Assembly: GCA_021014945.1 (NCBI GenBank)
Contig: MU266365.1
Coordinates: 62,001-126,000 of the forward strand
DNA length: 64,000 nt
Direction: 5' to 3'
Source: Leucogyrophana mollusca
Lineage: Eukaryota; Basidiomycota; Agaricomycetes; Boletales
The notes beneath the pieces are model-generated. The model had not been told where the DNA came from. It did not search any database and worked only from the letters and a program-made list of their open reading frames with translations. Positions within the stretch are counted from its first letter, which is position 1; every line of letters starts with the position of its first letter. Below, in pieces: positions 10,400-22,460 of this stretch. Position numbers and translations under genes: made by a program.

Positions 10400-12004
10400 T
10401 CTGACCACGGGTACCAGTGTAAGGAGTCACTCTGGGGTGTCCAGCGAGAGGTATCTTTAAATGACCCAAGAATGCTGAAAAAGGGAGAAGGAAGCAGGGT
10501 CTACATTGTTGGCCGGTGATTCGCTTCCCCAGACGAAGCCGCGTGGACAAGGCAGCTGAAGGAGTACAAATCAGGCTGAACGATTTCGAACACGCACGTT
10601 GGCCAAGCTGGCTGAGCAGGAGGCGGCGAATGGTCTTTCGGGCCCCAGTCGAGTCCCAGAATACGGATCGGCTTGCTTGGCCAGGTAAGTAGTATGGTCC
10701 CGACAACCTCGAAGTAGTCTTGCTGAACATCATGATAAGTAAGACGGCACGTTAAAATTAACTCCTTGCCGCATGGTCGCGTTCAGGAAATATACAATGG
10801 AGCATGTGGCTCGCACTTTGTTATCTGCGTAAATGAGAAAACTCTCAAGGCTTTCAAGGCTTTGTGAAGAACGAGGATCAACAGCTGGAAACACAAACAG
10901 TTCCTAGTACTAGTACGCACGTTGGCTACTCCGATACATCCGAGGTGACAGCACAAGACTGGGCTAACACGCACGCCAGAGTGAGCCGGGAGCAGATGGC
11001 GTTACTGTTGAACAAGCGGTAGCAGGATAGGCGCATCCCGGCGGTCAACAGAGTGGATAGACTGGAGCTGGGTCCTGGGACCGTTCCACGGGCAGCCCTT
11101 AGCAAGCTTCAGTGGTACTCGATGTATAACTTGCACGAGCAGACGAAATGTTATATGGCTTTGGCTATTATGTAGCGGGCATTGGCCTTCTGGCTATTAT
11201 GTAGCAGACATTGCCTTCAGATTTTCGGGAACTGACGTTCTTCAAACACGAACAAGTTGAAGTTGAAGTTCGGGACTCACCTTCGTCCTTGCGGCATCAG
11301 TAGTCCTCCCGCCGTCGGCTCTAGCCGAAGCTCAGCAGCGACTGTACATTTGCCAAATCAGGCACGAATTGACATAATTGGGGTGTTAGTGCCGCCAAAG
11401 CTGAGCTCGGGATCCTTTCGTCCCGCCAGCAGCTAGCAATATTCAAAAAGGTGAAAGGTTGGTGATTGTATGCATAACTCGAGGCTGGCCGGTATCGATA
11501 ACGGTCAGGCCTCAGCCCCGCACGTCGACACACCAACAGGCCGATTCACGCGTCACGACTACAGCAAAAGGATAACATCAACTAATCATGCAAGGCGTAT
11601 AAATTGAAGAAAAGTAGTACACTAACTAACAGTATACTAATTGCACAACAACATGCGAAACTGACACAAAGACAACTTAGACAGGGGATAGTACGAGACA
11701 GTGGGGTACGGCTGGAGCTTTCAGCGGGGAGGGGGAAGGAAGTAGGAAGTACAGACGAACGATTATGCAGTGTACAGTACGATAGGATGGGTCATGGTGG
11801 TGCAGTTGGCAGCGTCGTTCGAAGCCGAGGCGACGTTTGAAGCCAAGCGAAAATGCAAAAAAGAAAAGAAATCGAAATGAGTGAGAAAAGCTGGCGAATA
11901 ACGAAATGTTCGGGATACAGGGCTGGGAAGTGGTGGTACAAGGGCTAAACAGTGCAGTACGTCGGAAACACAAACCTATCGGCAGAGTAAGGCCACGCAC
12001 GCCT
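10400..12004. other. Intergenic region
   Basis: No gene is supported. A minus-strand open frame at 10338-10733 overlaps the start of the phytase relic and has no domain. A two-copy 28-29 bp tandem repeat lies at 11162-11218. Confidence 0.45.
11162..11218. repeat. Two-copy tandem repeat, 28-29 bp
   Basis: The unit beginning TGGCTATTATGTAGC occurs twice back to back (11162-11190 and 11191-11218) with two substitutions and one 1-base length difference. No coding role is apparent. Confidence 0.8.
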
Positions 12005-14103
12005 TCACTGCAACGAACTCAGCTCCGGCGCCTCCGAGCTCGACGACAGTTTCCGCGCCGATCCCGATTTGGGCGTAACAGGTCGCTTCGACCCAGACGT
12101 GCTCACAGACGCAGCAGACTTCCGGCTCCCCGTCTTCTCCGTCGACGCCGACACAGACGACGGCACCGCCGTGCTCGCGCTCCACCTCGAGCGCGGCGGA
12201 GAATACACGTGTTCCAGAGGCGTCAGTGACGGCGTCGTAAACGCCGAGATGGTTGTGGAAGCGGGAGTCGACGAGGATGCAGGGCTGCACGAGGATGCGG
12301 GACTGCGAACAGTGGATGGTGACCGCAGAGTCGACGTTGATGCAGGAGTTCTCAGAGTCGCCATCGCGGGAACCATCAGCGCCGCCGTCGAGGCAGGCGT
12401 CCGCAGAACCGGGAGCTCCTCGGCGCCCATACTCAAGCTCTGCAAAAGCAGCTGAGCGAGCAACGCTTCGTCCCGGTCGAATCCGAGTCCCAGCGCCCTC
12501 TCGTCGGCTCGAAGAGGAAGGAGAGCCTGTGCCGAGTCTTGGTGAAGGAGGATCTTATCCTTCTTTCCCGTTCGCCCGCCTTTTGGCTTGGGCTTTCTGG
12601 ATTTGGCCTTAGACTTGGGTGCGGGAAATCGATATTGCGGCCCTACTCCGCTCAAGCCTAGCCCCTTACCTATAGGCAGGCGGACATTGTCCTTGTCCTG
12701 AGTCCACGAACTCCGAACAGAAGGAGGGGGAGGTGGCGGAGGTGGCGGCGATGCGAACGGGTCATGCAAGGATAGGAAATCTGAGGCAGAATCTGAGTTG
12801 AAAGGAGGGGATATGGACTGTTTCCTTTCCCTGATTGATGTGGTGGACTTGTTTCGCGCCCGGGTGACAAGGGTCGGTGGTTTAGGTATAATTTCAGGGG
12901 CTGAGGGAAGTTCCGGCCCTGTCTGGGTCAGAGAAAGCGAGCGGAGAGGGGGGATCGGAAGCACTGTGAAAGAAAGAGTGGGTATATGCGCGGTACAAGG
13001 ACGAAATAAACTCGTACGGAAGATGCAGAGCATCACACATATTGTCCAGATTATGACGCATACAGCGTGTACAACGGATAGGGCGGACACCTTGTTGAGC
13101 ACGAAACCGAGCTCCGTCGCACCCGCAGTAACCGCAGCCAACTGCGCCACAACAAGTGCCACAGCCAGTCGGTGGTGTACGCCGGGACAATGCACCCCTT
13201 CCATTGATGCACGTGCATGTTCCTGCCGTTCCAACGTTAAAGTGAGTGAGGCGGGGAGAGTGGCAATTGTACGCGTAGATTTGGCTGGCGAATGAGGGTC
13301 ATGGGCAGTGGCAGGAGTATGAGCCAGGGAAGCGGGAAAGGGCCACGTGTCTGCCGTAGGAGAACTCACGCGTCCGCTTGAGGGTGTCCCTTTCTCGAAA
13401 TCGCGTGGGGGCTTCGCTTCGCTGCGATCGACCCCCCCACGAGGAATAGCGGAGGATAGGAGAGCGATAACAAGCGGAAGCACCATTACACTCGAAAGAA
13501 ACGAGAAGCTTGGTGTAAGAGCTGGTGGGGAGGAAGGGACGAGAGCGGTGATCATCTCTGCGTTACAATTGAGATAAGTTCGTTCTGTTCAGACAGAGAA
13601 CACCCATACCGCATATAACGGGTAGACCCAAAGCAGCCAACAGAATAATGGGGGGACGACGCGACATACGGCTTAGCGGGATGAAAAGAGCCAGAATGTA
13701 CAAAGTCACGATAGACACTGGAGTGTTATTAGTACAAGCCAAAATATCGCTCAACATACTCACATTCGCATTGCAGGACAACGTTAAGCACACCTGCAAC
13801 CCGGGTAAGACCACCTCCCGAACCTACCACAGCACCCACGCCGACACCGCCGGCCAGCGCGGAAAGCAAACCAACAGAAAAGAGGAAGGCAGAAGACGAT
13901 AAGCTGAGTCTACGTGCTTTGTAGGACAGACCAATGAGAATGGAGGAGACAATCGGGATGGAGAAAAGAAGGGAAGGCGAGATAATTGACGAGGCCGTGG
14001 GCGACGCGAGGACCGGCGATGGGAGCCCCGACCTCGACGCGTGTACTGGCGAGGAAAGAAGCGGGGACATCGTTGGGAACGGAGAAGAAAGTACCGGGGG
14101 CAT
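12005..14103 (-). CDS. Multi-pass membrane protein with long disordered C-terminal tail
   Basis: Not recognised as a named family. Exon 1 (14103-13764), exon 2 (13717-13610) and a third coding stretch from 13557 to 12005 join in phase over introns of 46 and 52 nt. Hydrophobic helices appear in order: LLFSIPIVSSILIGLSY, FLFSVGLLSALAGGVGVGA, IVTLYILALFIPL, IILLAALGLPVICG, MVLPLVIALL, LAVALVVAQLAAVTAG and VVHAVCVIIWTICVMLCIF. That suggests about seven membrane spans. A tail of roughly 300 residues follows, rich in Pro, Ser and Thr, with a run of nine prolines, a basic patch (SKAKSRKPKPKGGRTGKKDK) and many S-P/T-P sites. The part around 13250-13440 has the composition of non-coding DNA and may contain a further intron, so the exact protein between the fifth and sixth helix is uncertain. 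Confidence 0.55.
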
Positions 14104-16351
14104 GAAAAGAGCGGCGTTGCAAAGGAGCGGGAGGCGTAAATGAACGTGGGGGTGATAAACAGAAAAATTATGAAACCAATATCCAGAAAGTTCAATTTAC
14201 TGGAGAAAGGGGGAGGCCCGAATAGGAAGGTATCGTGGTTGGGGACAAGTTGGGCTTATCCATTCCTGCTTTTCGAGAATGAAGAGACGTCAAATGAACG
14301 AAGCAAAACTGATCTATACCTGCACAGAACATCAGAAAATGAGACAGTGAGTCCACGCTGCTCTCTCGTTGTAAGTCTCGCTCGAATTGGCGCTATCTAT
14401 GTGGAGCATTACGGCAAGCATCCCCATGTCTGCTCGTCAGGAAAGAAGTGGCCAGTCACACCTTCACTGGCGGTTCAGGTGGACGACCACGCGTTCTGGG
14501 ACAAGCCATTGTCGACACAAATGTCTGACCTTGTTCGTTTCAAGTAGTCATTCCCAAAAATCAACTGAGACCAATCTCACTTAGCTGATCGTAACAGGCG
14601 CCTCATGGCCAAGTGGAGCATATAAGAGAGGTGCTGCTGTCCGACATTTTGGTCGGGCGTTCATTGTGAAACAGGGCTCGAAGGCTGATGGAAAATTGGG
14701 GAGAAGGATCGGATGTGCACAGCCACGGAATCTATCCTTTACCGACGTGATGTCCACATGTTGCAATGCTTCCCTTCTTCTTCCCTTCCTCACAGCTTCG
14801 GAATCGTAACAGCTCAAGACGCTATGTGCTCATCTCTTCACCCCATCTTCTCCCACGTCCTTTTTATAGTTATCCATACCTCGACTTCGGCTTTCTATCC
14901 TCTCGCGCGGCCACAAGTAGCATAAGCACGGTTTGCATCTCACTTTCTAGCTTTCGACGTCATTTAGGTGTGAACACCACCCTCGACAACGAGTTGCTAA
15001 AGCGACTAAAAAGTGACAGAAGAGCAGGAGGCGCGATAGAACCCCCGTAATCGCGGCCATCTTCCTACGCGTTTCATGAAGTAGCCGCAGTCCATGCCTT
15101 TTCGTGAATCCTTCCGAGTCGCGTCACCTCTCGAATTATTTGAATTTTCTAAATTAAAGACTGCATTGGACGCGAGGGACAAGCCTTTCGGAAACAGTCG
15201 TAAAGCTCAGCTTTCGGTCGCAGGTTCAGCCTTTACATCGGGCCCAAATGCAAGTGGTCAGAACGGCCTCGACAAGAGAGCAGGCCAAAATCCCGGGTGA
15301 AGTGTCAACAAAATGCTAGTAATGCGAATGACTGCCCGTCATGCCACTCCAATGACACACCGACGACACGCAAGTGGCGCATTCGGCGTGCTGTCCTTGT
15401 AGAGGTGTCAGGCGAGCGAACTGAGCACCCTTCGCCACCTCGAAAGGAACTAGGTCCTTGGTCAGATCAAGGGCGCCTATTGCGTTGGTTAAAGCGAGCA
15501 TGGTGCCGTCGCAGCTGCCGGTATTTGATGTGGATGCTCCTGTCACGGGGAGCATGTTATTGGCATTATGAGAGGTGAACGAGCTTCACGCCTTCGTTTT
15601 CCAAGGCAAATGCATGATTCGGTTTCAATGCAGAAACTGAGGGCGATACCTGTTCAAGTGCGCCTCCCAGGGCTGGATGCAATACAATAGATCACCACGT
15701 AGGCTGTGCGTCGTGGGTTGTACTTGTCTTTCAGCCTGTGTTGTGCCTAGATGCGCAGGTGGAGCTCATGTGCTGCCACGATCTCGGCAGCCGCCATGGT
15801 GTGTGTCTATGACAAGAAGCATCCGCCCACCTACAGTGGCCTCAACAAGAGTTAAAACACCTCGATCAGGGACATATGATGCCGGGATGGTGGGGTGGTG
15901 GGGACGTCCGACATTGGGGTTGATGGAGTTGTTGGTTGAGATGGAATTCTTCCCAGTCCACCAGACTGTGTGATACACCGCTGCTAGCAAGATACGAAGT
16001 AAGGTCATTTTCGAGTTGGTAGATCGGTCCACTAGCCAGCCACAAGGCCATGTGGTGCATGGTCGTGCAGAGAAGGGCTAAATTTTGGTCTCGGACTTCG
16101 TTTAATTGCTGACTTGCAGACTCGGCTGTGACCAACCCAGCATGCTACACCGACGAGGTGAGAACGCTACAATCCATAAACACCCTACTAAGCAGATCTC
16201 GAGCGGATGACGTTTGACGCCAACCATTCTTCAAGACGTTTTGTAGGGAGACAGTGTGCACCAATTTGACGTGGACATGTGGAACGACCTGTAAGGCGGC
16301 GGGCGCGGCGCCGCCACGCCAGCGTGCCGCTTATGCGTCACAACAGTCGAC

Positions 16352-16420
16352 GTCATCATACTTTTCTCCCTCCGTCATCATACCTTTCTCCCCTCCGTCA
16401 TACGTTCCCTCCCGACGTCA
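16352..16420 (+). repeat. Pyrimidine-rich near-tandem repeat upstream of NLR gene
   Basis: A unit of about 22 bp starting GTCATCATAC and ending in CTCCCTCC-like sequence occurs twice and a third time in shortened form. It stops about 40 bp before the TATA box of the following gene, so it may be part of its promoter. Confidence 0.7.
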
Positions 16421-16461
16421 CCCCTCATTCTCATTGGTCCCCGTCTATAGGTCCGCCGACG

Positions 16462-16469
16462 TATAAATA
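16462..16469 (+). promoter_or_regulatory. TATA box of NACHT-WD40 gene
   Basis: The sequence TATAAATA stands about 380 bp before the chosen start codon, downstream of the pyrimidine-rich repeat. A transcript from here would have a long 5' leader containing short upstream open frames, unless an intron removes part of it. Confidence 0.5.
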
Positions 16470-16841
16470 CCTGTTCTCTGTATCATGTATCGGACATTCC
16501 TTTTCCTGTGATTGCAATCCCACTGCCTTGTCTACGTTCTCTCTGTTCGACCTTGTGTTTACCGCTTCGGCGGTCTTTCCACGACCGCAAAACTGGCTTC
16601 GAATTCGTAGGACGTGCCCGTACCTCCTTGTCTTTGGGGCGGGGGTAGTGGTGAGCGGGCAGGGGGACTTAGACGCTCGTCTTACAGGCCGTCTCTATCC
16701 AACAGAAAGCCCTGCTGACATTGGGTCACTGTAACAATTCAACTGACGCCGCCGGTCGCGAAAGGCAATGAGCCGGACCTGAAGCAGAAAGTCGAAAGCG
16801 CCTTACATATCGTCTCGATTGCCAACTTACTACACGCACGC

Positions 16842-19800
16842 ATGTTCAACAACGCCAGTGACATCGACGCTCGCTACTCTAGTTTCAGCGAGGTTCATCG
16901 CGACCAGTACAACTCAGCAAAACAGATCGTCTACGGCAACCAAAGCCAACACACCATCATCCACGGGAATCAGATTCTACAGGATTTGAGCGAAAGTGAG
17001 CCCTAGAGATGATTGACCCATGATCGAACAAGTCTTGCCCTCTCACCGTCACTACTGTCGTCTGGGTCTAGGGACACTTCGCAAAGCAAGCGTCACAAGT
17101 GCCGCGTTTGACTCTGCAGAGCGGTACCCCGCTCCTGCATGCTTACCTGGTACCCGAGTGGAGCTTCTGCGTCGAATCTCCGAGTGGATAGCGAAGAAAG
17201 ATGGCGAGCCCATTTGCTGGTTGAACGGCCTGGCTGGATCAGGAAAATCGGCTGTCGCTCAGAGTGTTGCAGAGAGGTATGCGGGGCAGCAGCGACTTGC
17301 GGCCAGCTTCTTTTTCTCTCGGAGAGAGCTGGAGCGGAGCACCACGCAGCACTTCTTCCCGACCATTGCGTGCCAGATCATGGCTTTCATGCCGTCGATC
17401 AAACCAGCAATTGTCGCTGCTCTTGACAAAGACTACACCATCCCATCGAAGGTCCTCAGTGAGCAGATGCAAAAGCTCCTCCTTGTGCCACTTAGTGGAG
17501 TCGAAGAATCACCCTCACTTCCCGCCCTCATCGTTGTCGACTCCCTTGACGAATGTCACAACGAAGTACTTGTCGCGGAGCTCATCACCCAGCTCGCTCG
17601 CCTGATCCGCGAGTGTCAATACCCCCTCCGAATTTTATTGACGAGCCGTACCGAGTCTCACATTGGAGATAAATTCCATGAACCGGAGATCTGTTCCATG
17701 ACGTATCCTCTTGAACTTCTTGCCTTTGATCCCGAGGAGGATATCCGGACGTTTCTGATGCACGCCTTTAACGCCGTATACGACCAGCACCGTCGGATCA
17801 TGAGTGATATCCCACGTCCTTGGCCTCCCTTGTCTGAAATGGAGACTCTGGTGAAGAAAGCCTCTGGCCTGTTCATTTTCGCAACAACCATAGTCAAGTT
17901 TGTTGGTTCAAAACACCATGATCCACAACTGCGCCTCCGGCACATGTTCGATGACAACACCACCACCTTTAGCGACCTTGACTTTCTCTATCACGAAGTT
18001 GTTCAGACCTTCCCCGACGTCGATATGGCACGAACCGTCCTCGGAATCATCTGCTACATATCCTCCCCGCTTTCCACTCGCAGTCTTACCAGTTTGCTGA
18101 GCCCCCTCCAAATAAACGCTATGCTGGTCATTTCCAATTTTAGCTCTGTTGTTCTCATTCCCGAAGATGAGACACAACCAGTTCGCATCTACCATGCTTC
18201 GTTCCGTGATTTCCTTAGCAGCCCTCAGCGGTCAAAGCAATATTTCGTCGATCCGGCCACCTATCACCGACTGCTTACCCGGCTCTGTTTGGAGCTTATG
18301 ATCAAAAGATTGAAGCGTGATATCTGCAACATCGGAGATCCATCGAAACTCAACAACGAGGTCGAGGACCTTCCCGCACGGTGCATCCAGTACATCGGCG
18401 ACGCCGTGCGCTATGCGTGCTGCAATTGGGCCTATCACTTAACTCAGGTCCAGCATGACGAGACATTGGACGATATCATGGGCCTGTTGGAAACATTCAG
18501 CCGTACTGCAGTATTGTACTGGGCGGAGACGCTCAGTCTTATAGGCGAGCTTGACAACGCTGTATTGATATTGCGCGAGGCAATAAGGTGGCTTAATGTC
18601 AGTATCATCCCGCATCTTTACTGCATAGGTGTTGATCGATTATTATGTCCTTAGCTTCTCTCCACGCCTCCCACGATCGTTGTCACCTTATTCAAAGACA
18701 TGGAGCGGCTGGTACTAATGTTCTTCGACCCCATCAGTCAATCGGCACTGCATGTTTACCACACTGCCCTTCCTTTTGCACCGACGAATACGCCACTCCG
18801 AAAAGAGTTTCAGCGGGAACTCGCAGGGTCCTTCGCCGTGACTCGAGGGCTCGATGATAGATGGGGTGCTTTTGTACGGATCATCAGACCTGCAGGGCGT
18901 ACGGTCCTTTCTCAGGCATTCTCGCCTGATATGAGGTTGACGGCGTGTGCGAGCGTTGATCAAGGGGTAGAGCTGTGGAGTACTATCACGGGGTCAAGTG
19001 TCGCTGATCTTGGACCCCATCCAAGTCACAAACCATCTTGCGCGGTGATAACTTCTCCTTCAGGATCCTGTGTTTCAGTCGCTTTCGAGGACGGTCTCGT
19101 CATAGCTTGGGATGTTGCAACAGGTCGAATAGTCTTGCGTAACGAGGAGTGCCACCAGGAGCCCGTTACATCACTTTCATTCTCACCAAACAGCAAGCTA
19201 CTTGCATCTGCATCACGAAAATCCATTCACCTGTTGGAGGTTGAGACCGGCCAAAGTGTGCACCGCTTTGATCACTCTGATGATGTACTCGCGCTGGTTT
19301 TCTCCGTCGACGGGGAACTCATCATCTCTGGGACCACCGACGGATTGGGTACTATCTGGGAGACTACGTCGGGTCGACTTCTCCAAAGACTTAAAGGCCA
19401 CACAGCATCGGTCAATTCGGTTTCCATATCCAGCGACAATGCCATCGTAGCGTCAGGATCGGCTGATAAAGCCGTTCGGATATGGAACACCCAGACGGGA
19501 GCGTGCCTTCGCACATATTCCAACAACCACCCGGGAGGCATCAACTATGTATTCTTCACTCCAGACGACAGGAATGTTATATCCATATGCGACAAATTAG
19601 TTGGCTCCTGCACAACTTCGTCGTCTAGTTCATTTGTTCGCCTGTGGTCTGCCGACAAGTTCGCTCTAGATGTAGCGATGGCTGGTCTCACGAGGCTCGA
19701 AAAAATGGTCTACTCCCGACTTCCCTGGAACACTATTTGCAGTCGACTCATTGGAGATGCCGACATCCTTGAAAATGTATCCCAGAAGGACCCCACCATT

Positions 19801-21153
19801 CACGTTATGCATTCGTCCCGATCCATTTCGGTCGTAGCCGTCTTCAATTACATGCTGTGTTTGGCCTCGGTGTCGCCGAAACGAGAACCGGTATTCTACA
19901 GTTGCATGGACGAAGATATCATCGCACCAGCGTCGTCACCCGATGGCTCGCAATTCGTATGCGCTGGTTCTTGGGGAATTGTCGAAATATTGGACTCCGA
20001 GTTCGCCTCGAACGACGTAGACGAGGTCAACTCCTTCAAGCATAACAAGACATACTTCCGATCATCTCTTGACGGCAGCCGTTACGTTCTCGGGGGCTGG
20101 CGTGGAGACGAGGAGCTTGTGGATGCTGACGGGTTAACCATAACGAAACTGAAACTCGGCTGGCGTGTGGGATTTTCTGCCGATTCGAGCACATTGGTAT
20201 CCCTCAACCAGCGCCATCTCGACGTGTTCAGTACTACAACTGGACAACGCATCAAGCGGTTCACTGTTGCGGGAAGCACAGTTGACTGCTATGCATTGTC
20301 TGCCGACGGTTCTTGGGTAGCGTGTGTCCACGATGATCACAACATCCAGCTGTGGGAAGTGTCGTCCGGGCGCACCATGCCCAATATCGTGGCCCAACAC
20401 ATTTCTACCTCGATCATCGCCTTTTCTCCCGATCAGTCGAAACTCCTATGCGGCAGCCGTGAGGGTCGCATGCAGCTCTGGGACGTGCGCACCGGTCAAC
20501 TTCAAGCTGAAATCCAATGCTCTTCCAACGAAACCACTTCCATGGCCTTTTCCCCTACGGGCACCGTAGTCGCTTTCGGTTGCAATGACGGTTGCGTTTA
20601 CCTTTGGTCTCCTTCATCAGGAACTTCTCATGCACTGGCTTCTCCTCCCCCAGAAACATCTCCTCGACCGGATTCTCCCTTCTCTGATGCTTGTCCTGTC
20701 ACGCTACTCAAGTTCAGCGACGACGGCGGGACACTCAAGTATCGCAGCGCACGTGGCTATTATGCTCAGGTGGTGATTACTCTGCGTGTTCCGTCTCACC
20801 TTCCCAGCAAGCAAGACGGGGAATCAACCCTTAATAACGACTCGTGCGATATTTGCTCCCCTCGTGAAGGCTGTGATCAATTAAACGCGCATCTCGTTTC
20901 ACGCTTGGATGAATCCGGACGTTCCTACGACTACCAAATGCGATCGGACTACATGGTTTCTCATGACGATGGTTGGGTATACCATAAAGAGAGGAGGATC
21001 ATCTGGCTTCCCCATACCATTAGACCCCGGTACACTTCGATAGCGGCTTACAATGGCAAGCTCGTGATCTCGACTAGTATGCCTTCCGCAACTCACTCGC
21101 CGGGAATTAAGGTGTATTTTATTGACTTGAGTGAGTGGAGTTTCAATTTTTGA
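16842..21153 (+). CDS. NACHT-WD40 STAND protein (fungal NLR-type receptor)
   Basis: Three exons (16842-16995, 17072-18597, 18655-21153) give about 1392 residues. The N-terminus starts MFNNASDIDARYSSFSEVH and contains YGNQ and HGNQ, as in N-terminal leaders of many basidiomycete NLRs. The NACHT domain follows: AERYPAPACLPGTR lead-in, Walker A GLAGSGKSAVAQ, Walker B LIVVDSLDECH, and RILLTSRTE as sensor-like strand. A helical middle region ends in FRDFLSSPQR. The third exon encodes a WD40 array with repeats such as GHTASVNSVSIS and KAVRIWNTQTG, expected to fold as one or two propellers. Such proteins are thought to oligomerise on ligand binding, acting in non-self recognition or cell death. The target is unknown. 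A second acceptor at 17032 would also keep frame, so intron 1 has two possible ends. The start follows family resemblance. Confidence 0.88.
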
Positions 21154-21637
21154 TGTCTTCCTGGCTTGACCCCGCCCTTCCTAGGAGACGCCGCTATACA
21201 GGCCGGCGAAACCGGCTCCTGAACGATGCATGGGGCAGCACAGCTAGACATTTTACAAGTGCCTAGGGGCTGCATCCATGCCTCCTCCCCCTCCTCGCTA
21301 CAGAATCGCATGCATTTAAATGACCAATTACCTCTGGTTTGTGTATTTCTACGCATCGTAAAGGACAACAACTTGATATACCTATGTGATGCTGTCCCAA
21401 AACAGCGAGCTGACACTGAGTCAAGTTCTCTGTCTAGGTACATAACGGTCTCCATCTCGATTCACGCGTGTGATGACTTCACCTTTTCTAGGTGCTCTCG
21501 AGCCTTGTTGAACATACAGAGCAGTCTAGTCTAGGTACAGGCCGAAGGACATGCGAGCGACTTTACCGCTGTTCTCTGACACCTGAGTTCCTCCCCTCTT
21601 CTCAGACAGAATTGACAGCAGTCACTCCAGCTTCCTG
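21154..21637. other. Convergent intergenic region
   Basis: This separates the 3' ends of the NACHT-WD40 gene (+) and the DUF952 gene (-). Nothing else is supported. Confidence 0.5.
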
Positions 21638-22063
21638 TCAATACACTAGCCAGCCCTCCTCCTCTGCCGCTTTCAAAGCCGCATCCCACGTATCTTCACC
21701 AGCACCTCTAACCACTTCCCTGACACTATCAACTTCGTCTCTTCCAAGCTTAAGGCCCTGTCCATCATCGTTACGCAAGTGCGGAAACTTTCCCTCCTCT
21801 CCAGGTGTACCAATGGCGCCGTCGAGACCCTCCCATTTGATATTTTCCACTACGCGGCCGTATGGGATGCGCAACAAATATACGCGCGAATCTCCGGCGA
21901 AGAACTTGTTAAGTGTCCTGGACACTTGAAGCGACGTGGAGAGGTGTATGAAGCGATCGTCGCTATCGAGCTTGCTCACCGGGAGCCTCTCAGGTAGAGG
22001 ATCGGAGGGTGGAGTGGAGGAGGGAATGATCTTGTAAATGAAGCTGACCTCAGACACGGACAT
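21638..22063 (-). CDS. DUF952 family protein
   Basis: A single exon encodes 141 residues starting MSVSEVSFIYKII. The pattern fits the DUF952 family: FIYKI at the start, LPVSKLDSDDRFIHLSTS, then the repeated hydrophobic strand VYLLRIPYG and a C-terminal DTWDAALKAAEEEGWLVY. Members are small cytosolic proteins of unknown activity, structurally likened to ADP-ribosyltransferase-like folds. The gene is intronless, which is unusual in this window. It lies tail to tail with the NACHT-WD40 gene; no functional link is shown by the sequence. The start is the only upstream ATG before the conserved strand. Confidence 0.85.
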   Translation of the reverse strand: MSVSEVSFIYKIIPSSTPPSDPLPERLPVSKLDSDDRFIHLSTSLQVSRTLNKFFAGDSRVYLLRIPYGRVVENIKWEGLDGAIGTPGEEGKFPHLRNDDGQGLKLGRDEVDSVREVVRGAGEDTWDAALKAAEEEGWLVY

Positions 22064-22460
22064 TGTCGATGTGATGATATCGGAGGGCTTGAGGGGAATG
22101 GTTAAGATTCAAGACAACGATGAGAATCAATCGTCAGATCTTCATATCATGATGATACCCACGAGTAGACATTCGTGTGCACACAACTATGACGATTCCA
22201 AGTTCATACATGACGAGCGTGGGTGAAAGGAGTGTCCCAGTCGTGAACCTGATCAGTGCCACGAAATAGCGCTCTTCAATATATCGGCACTCAAAATCTT
22301 GGCCAGAGTGTCTGAGGGGGCCAGCATTGCATGCTCCATCGAAAACGCGGCATACTACAATCGCATAAACAGAAGCTGAAAGCGTGATACAACACTAGCG
22401 GCTAGGGTACATATGTACAATGTACAACCGTTACAATGCCATTCCACCAAATCCTTTGAC
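22064..22460. other. Intergenic region
   Basis: This contains the promoter of the DUF952 gene and the 3' end of the F-box gene. No gene is supported. Confidence 0.5.

Larger units (their letters stand above)
14104..16841. other. 2.7-kb stretch without a supported gene
   Basis: No open frame here shows a domain, a signal peptide or a phase-consistent splice chain. Upstream of the NACHT-WD40 gene it contains three near-tandem pyrimidine-rich units (16352-16420) and a TATA box (16462-16469). Confidence 0.5.

Noticed and set aside
10338..10733. 131-codon minus-strand open frame upstream of the phytase relic
   Set aside because: It overlaps the relic's first exon in another frame, has no signal peptide, domain or sensible composition, and offers no splice chain.
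14104..16300. Hidden gene in the 2.7-kb gap before the NACHT-WD40 gene
   Set aside because: I looked on both strands for signal peptides, domains and phase-consistent exon chains and found none. Individual open frames are short and unconnected.
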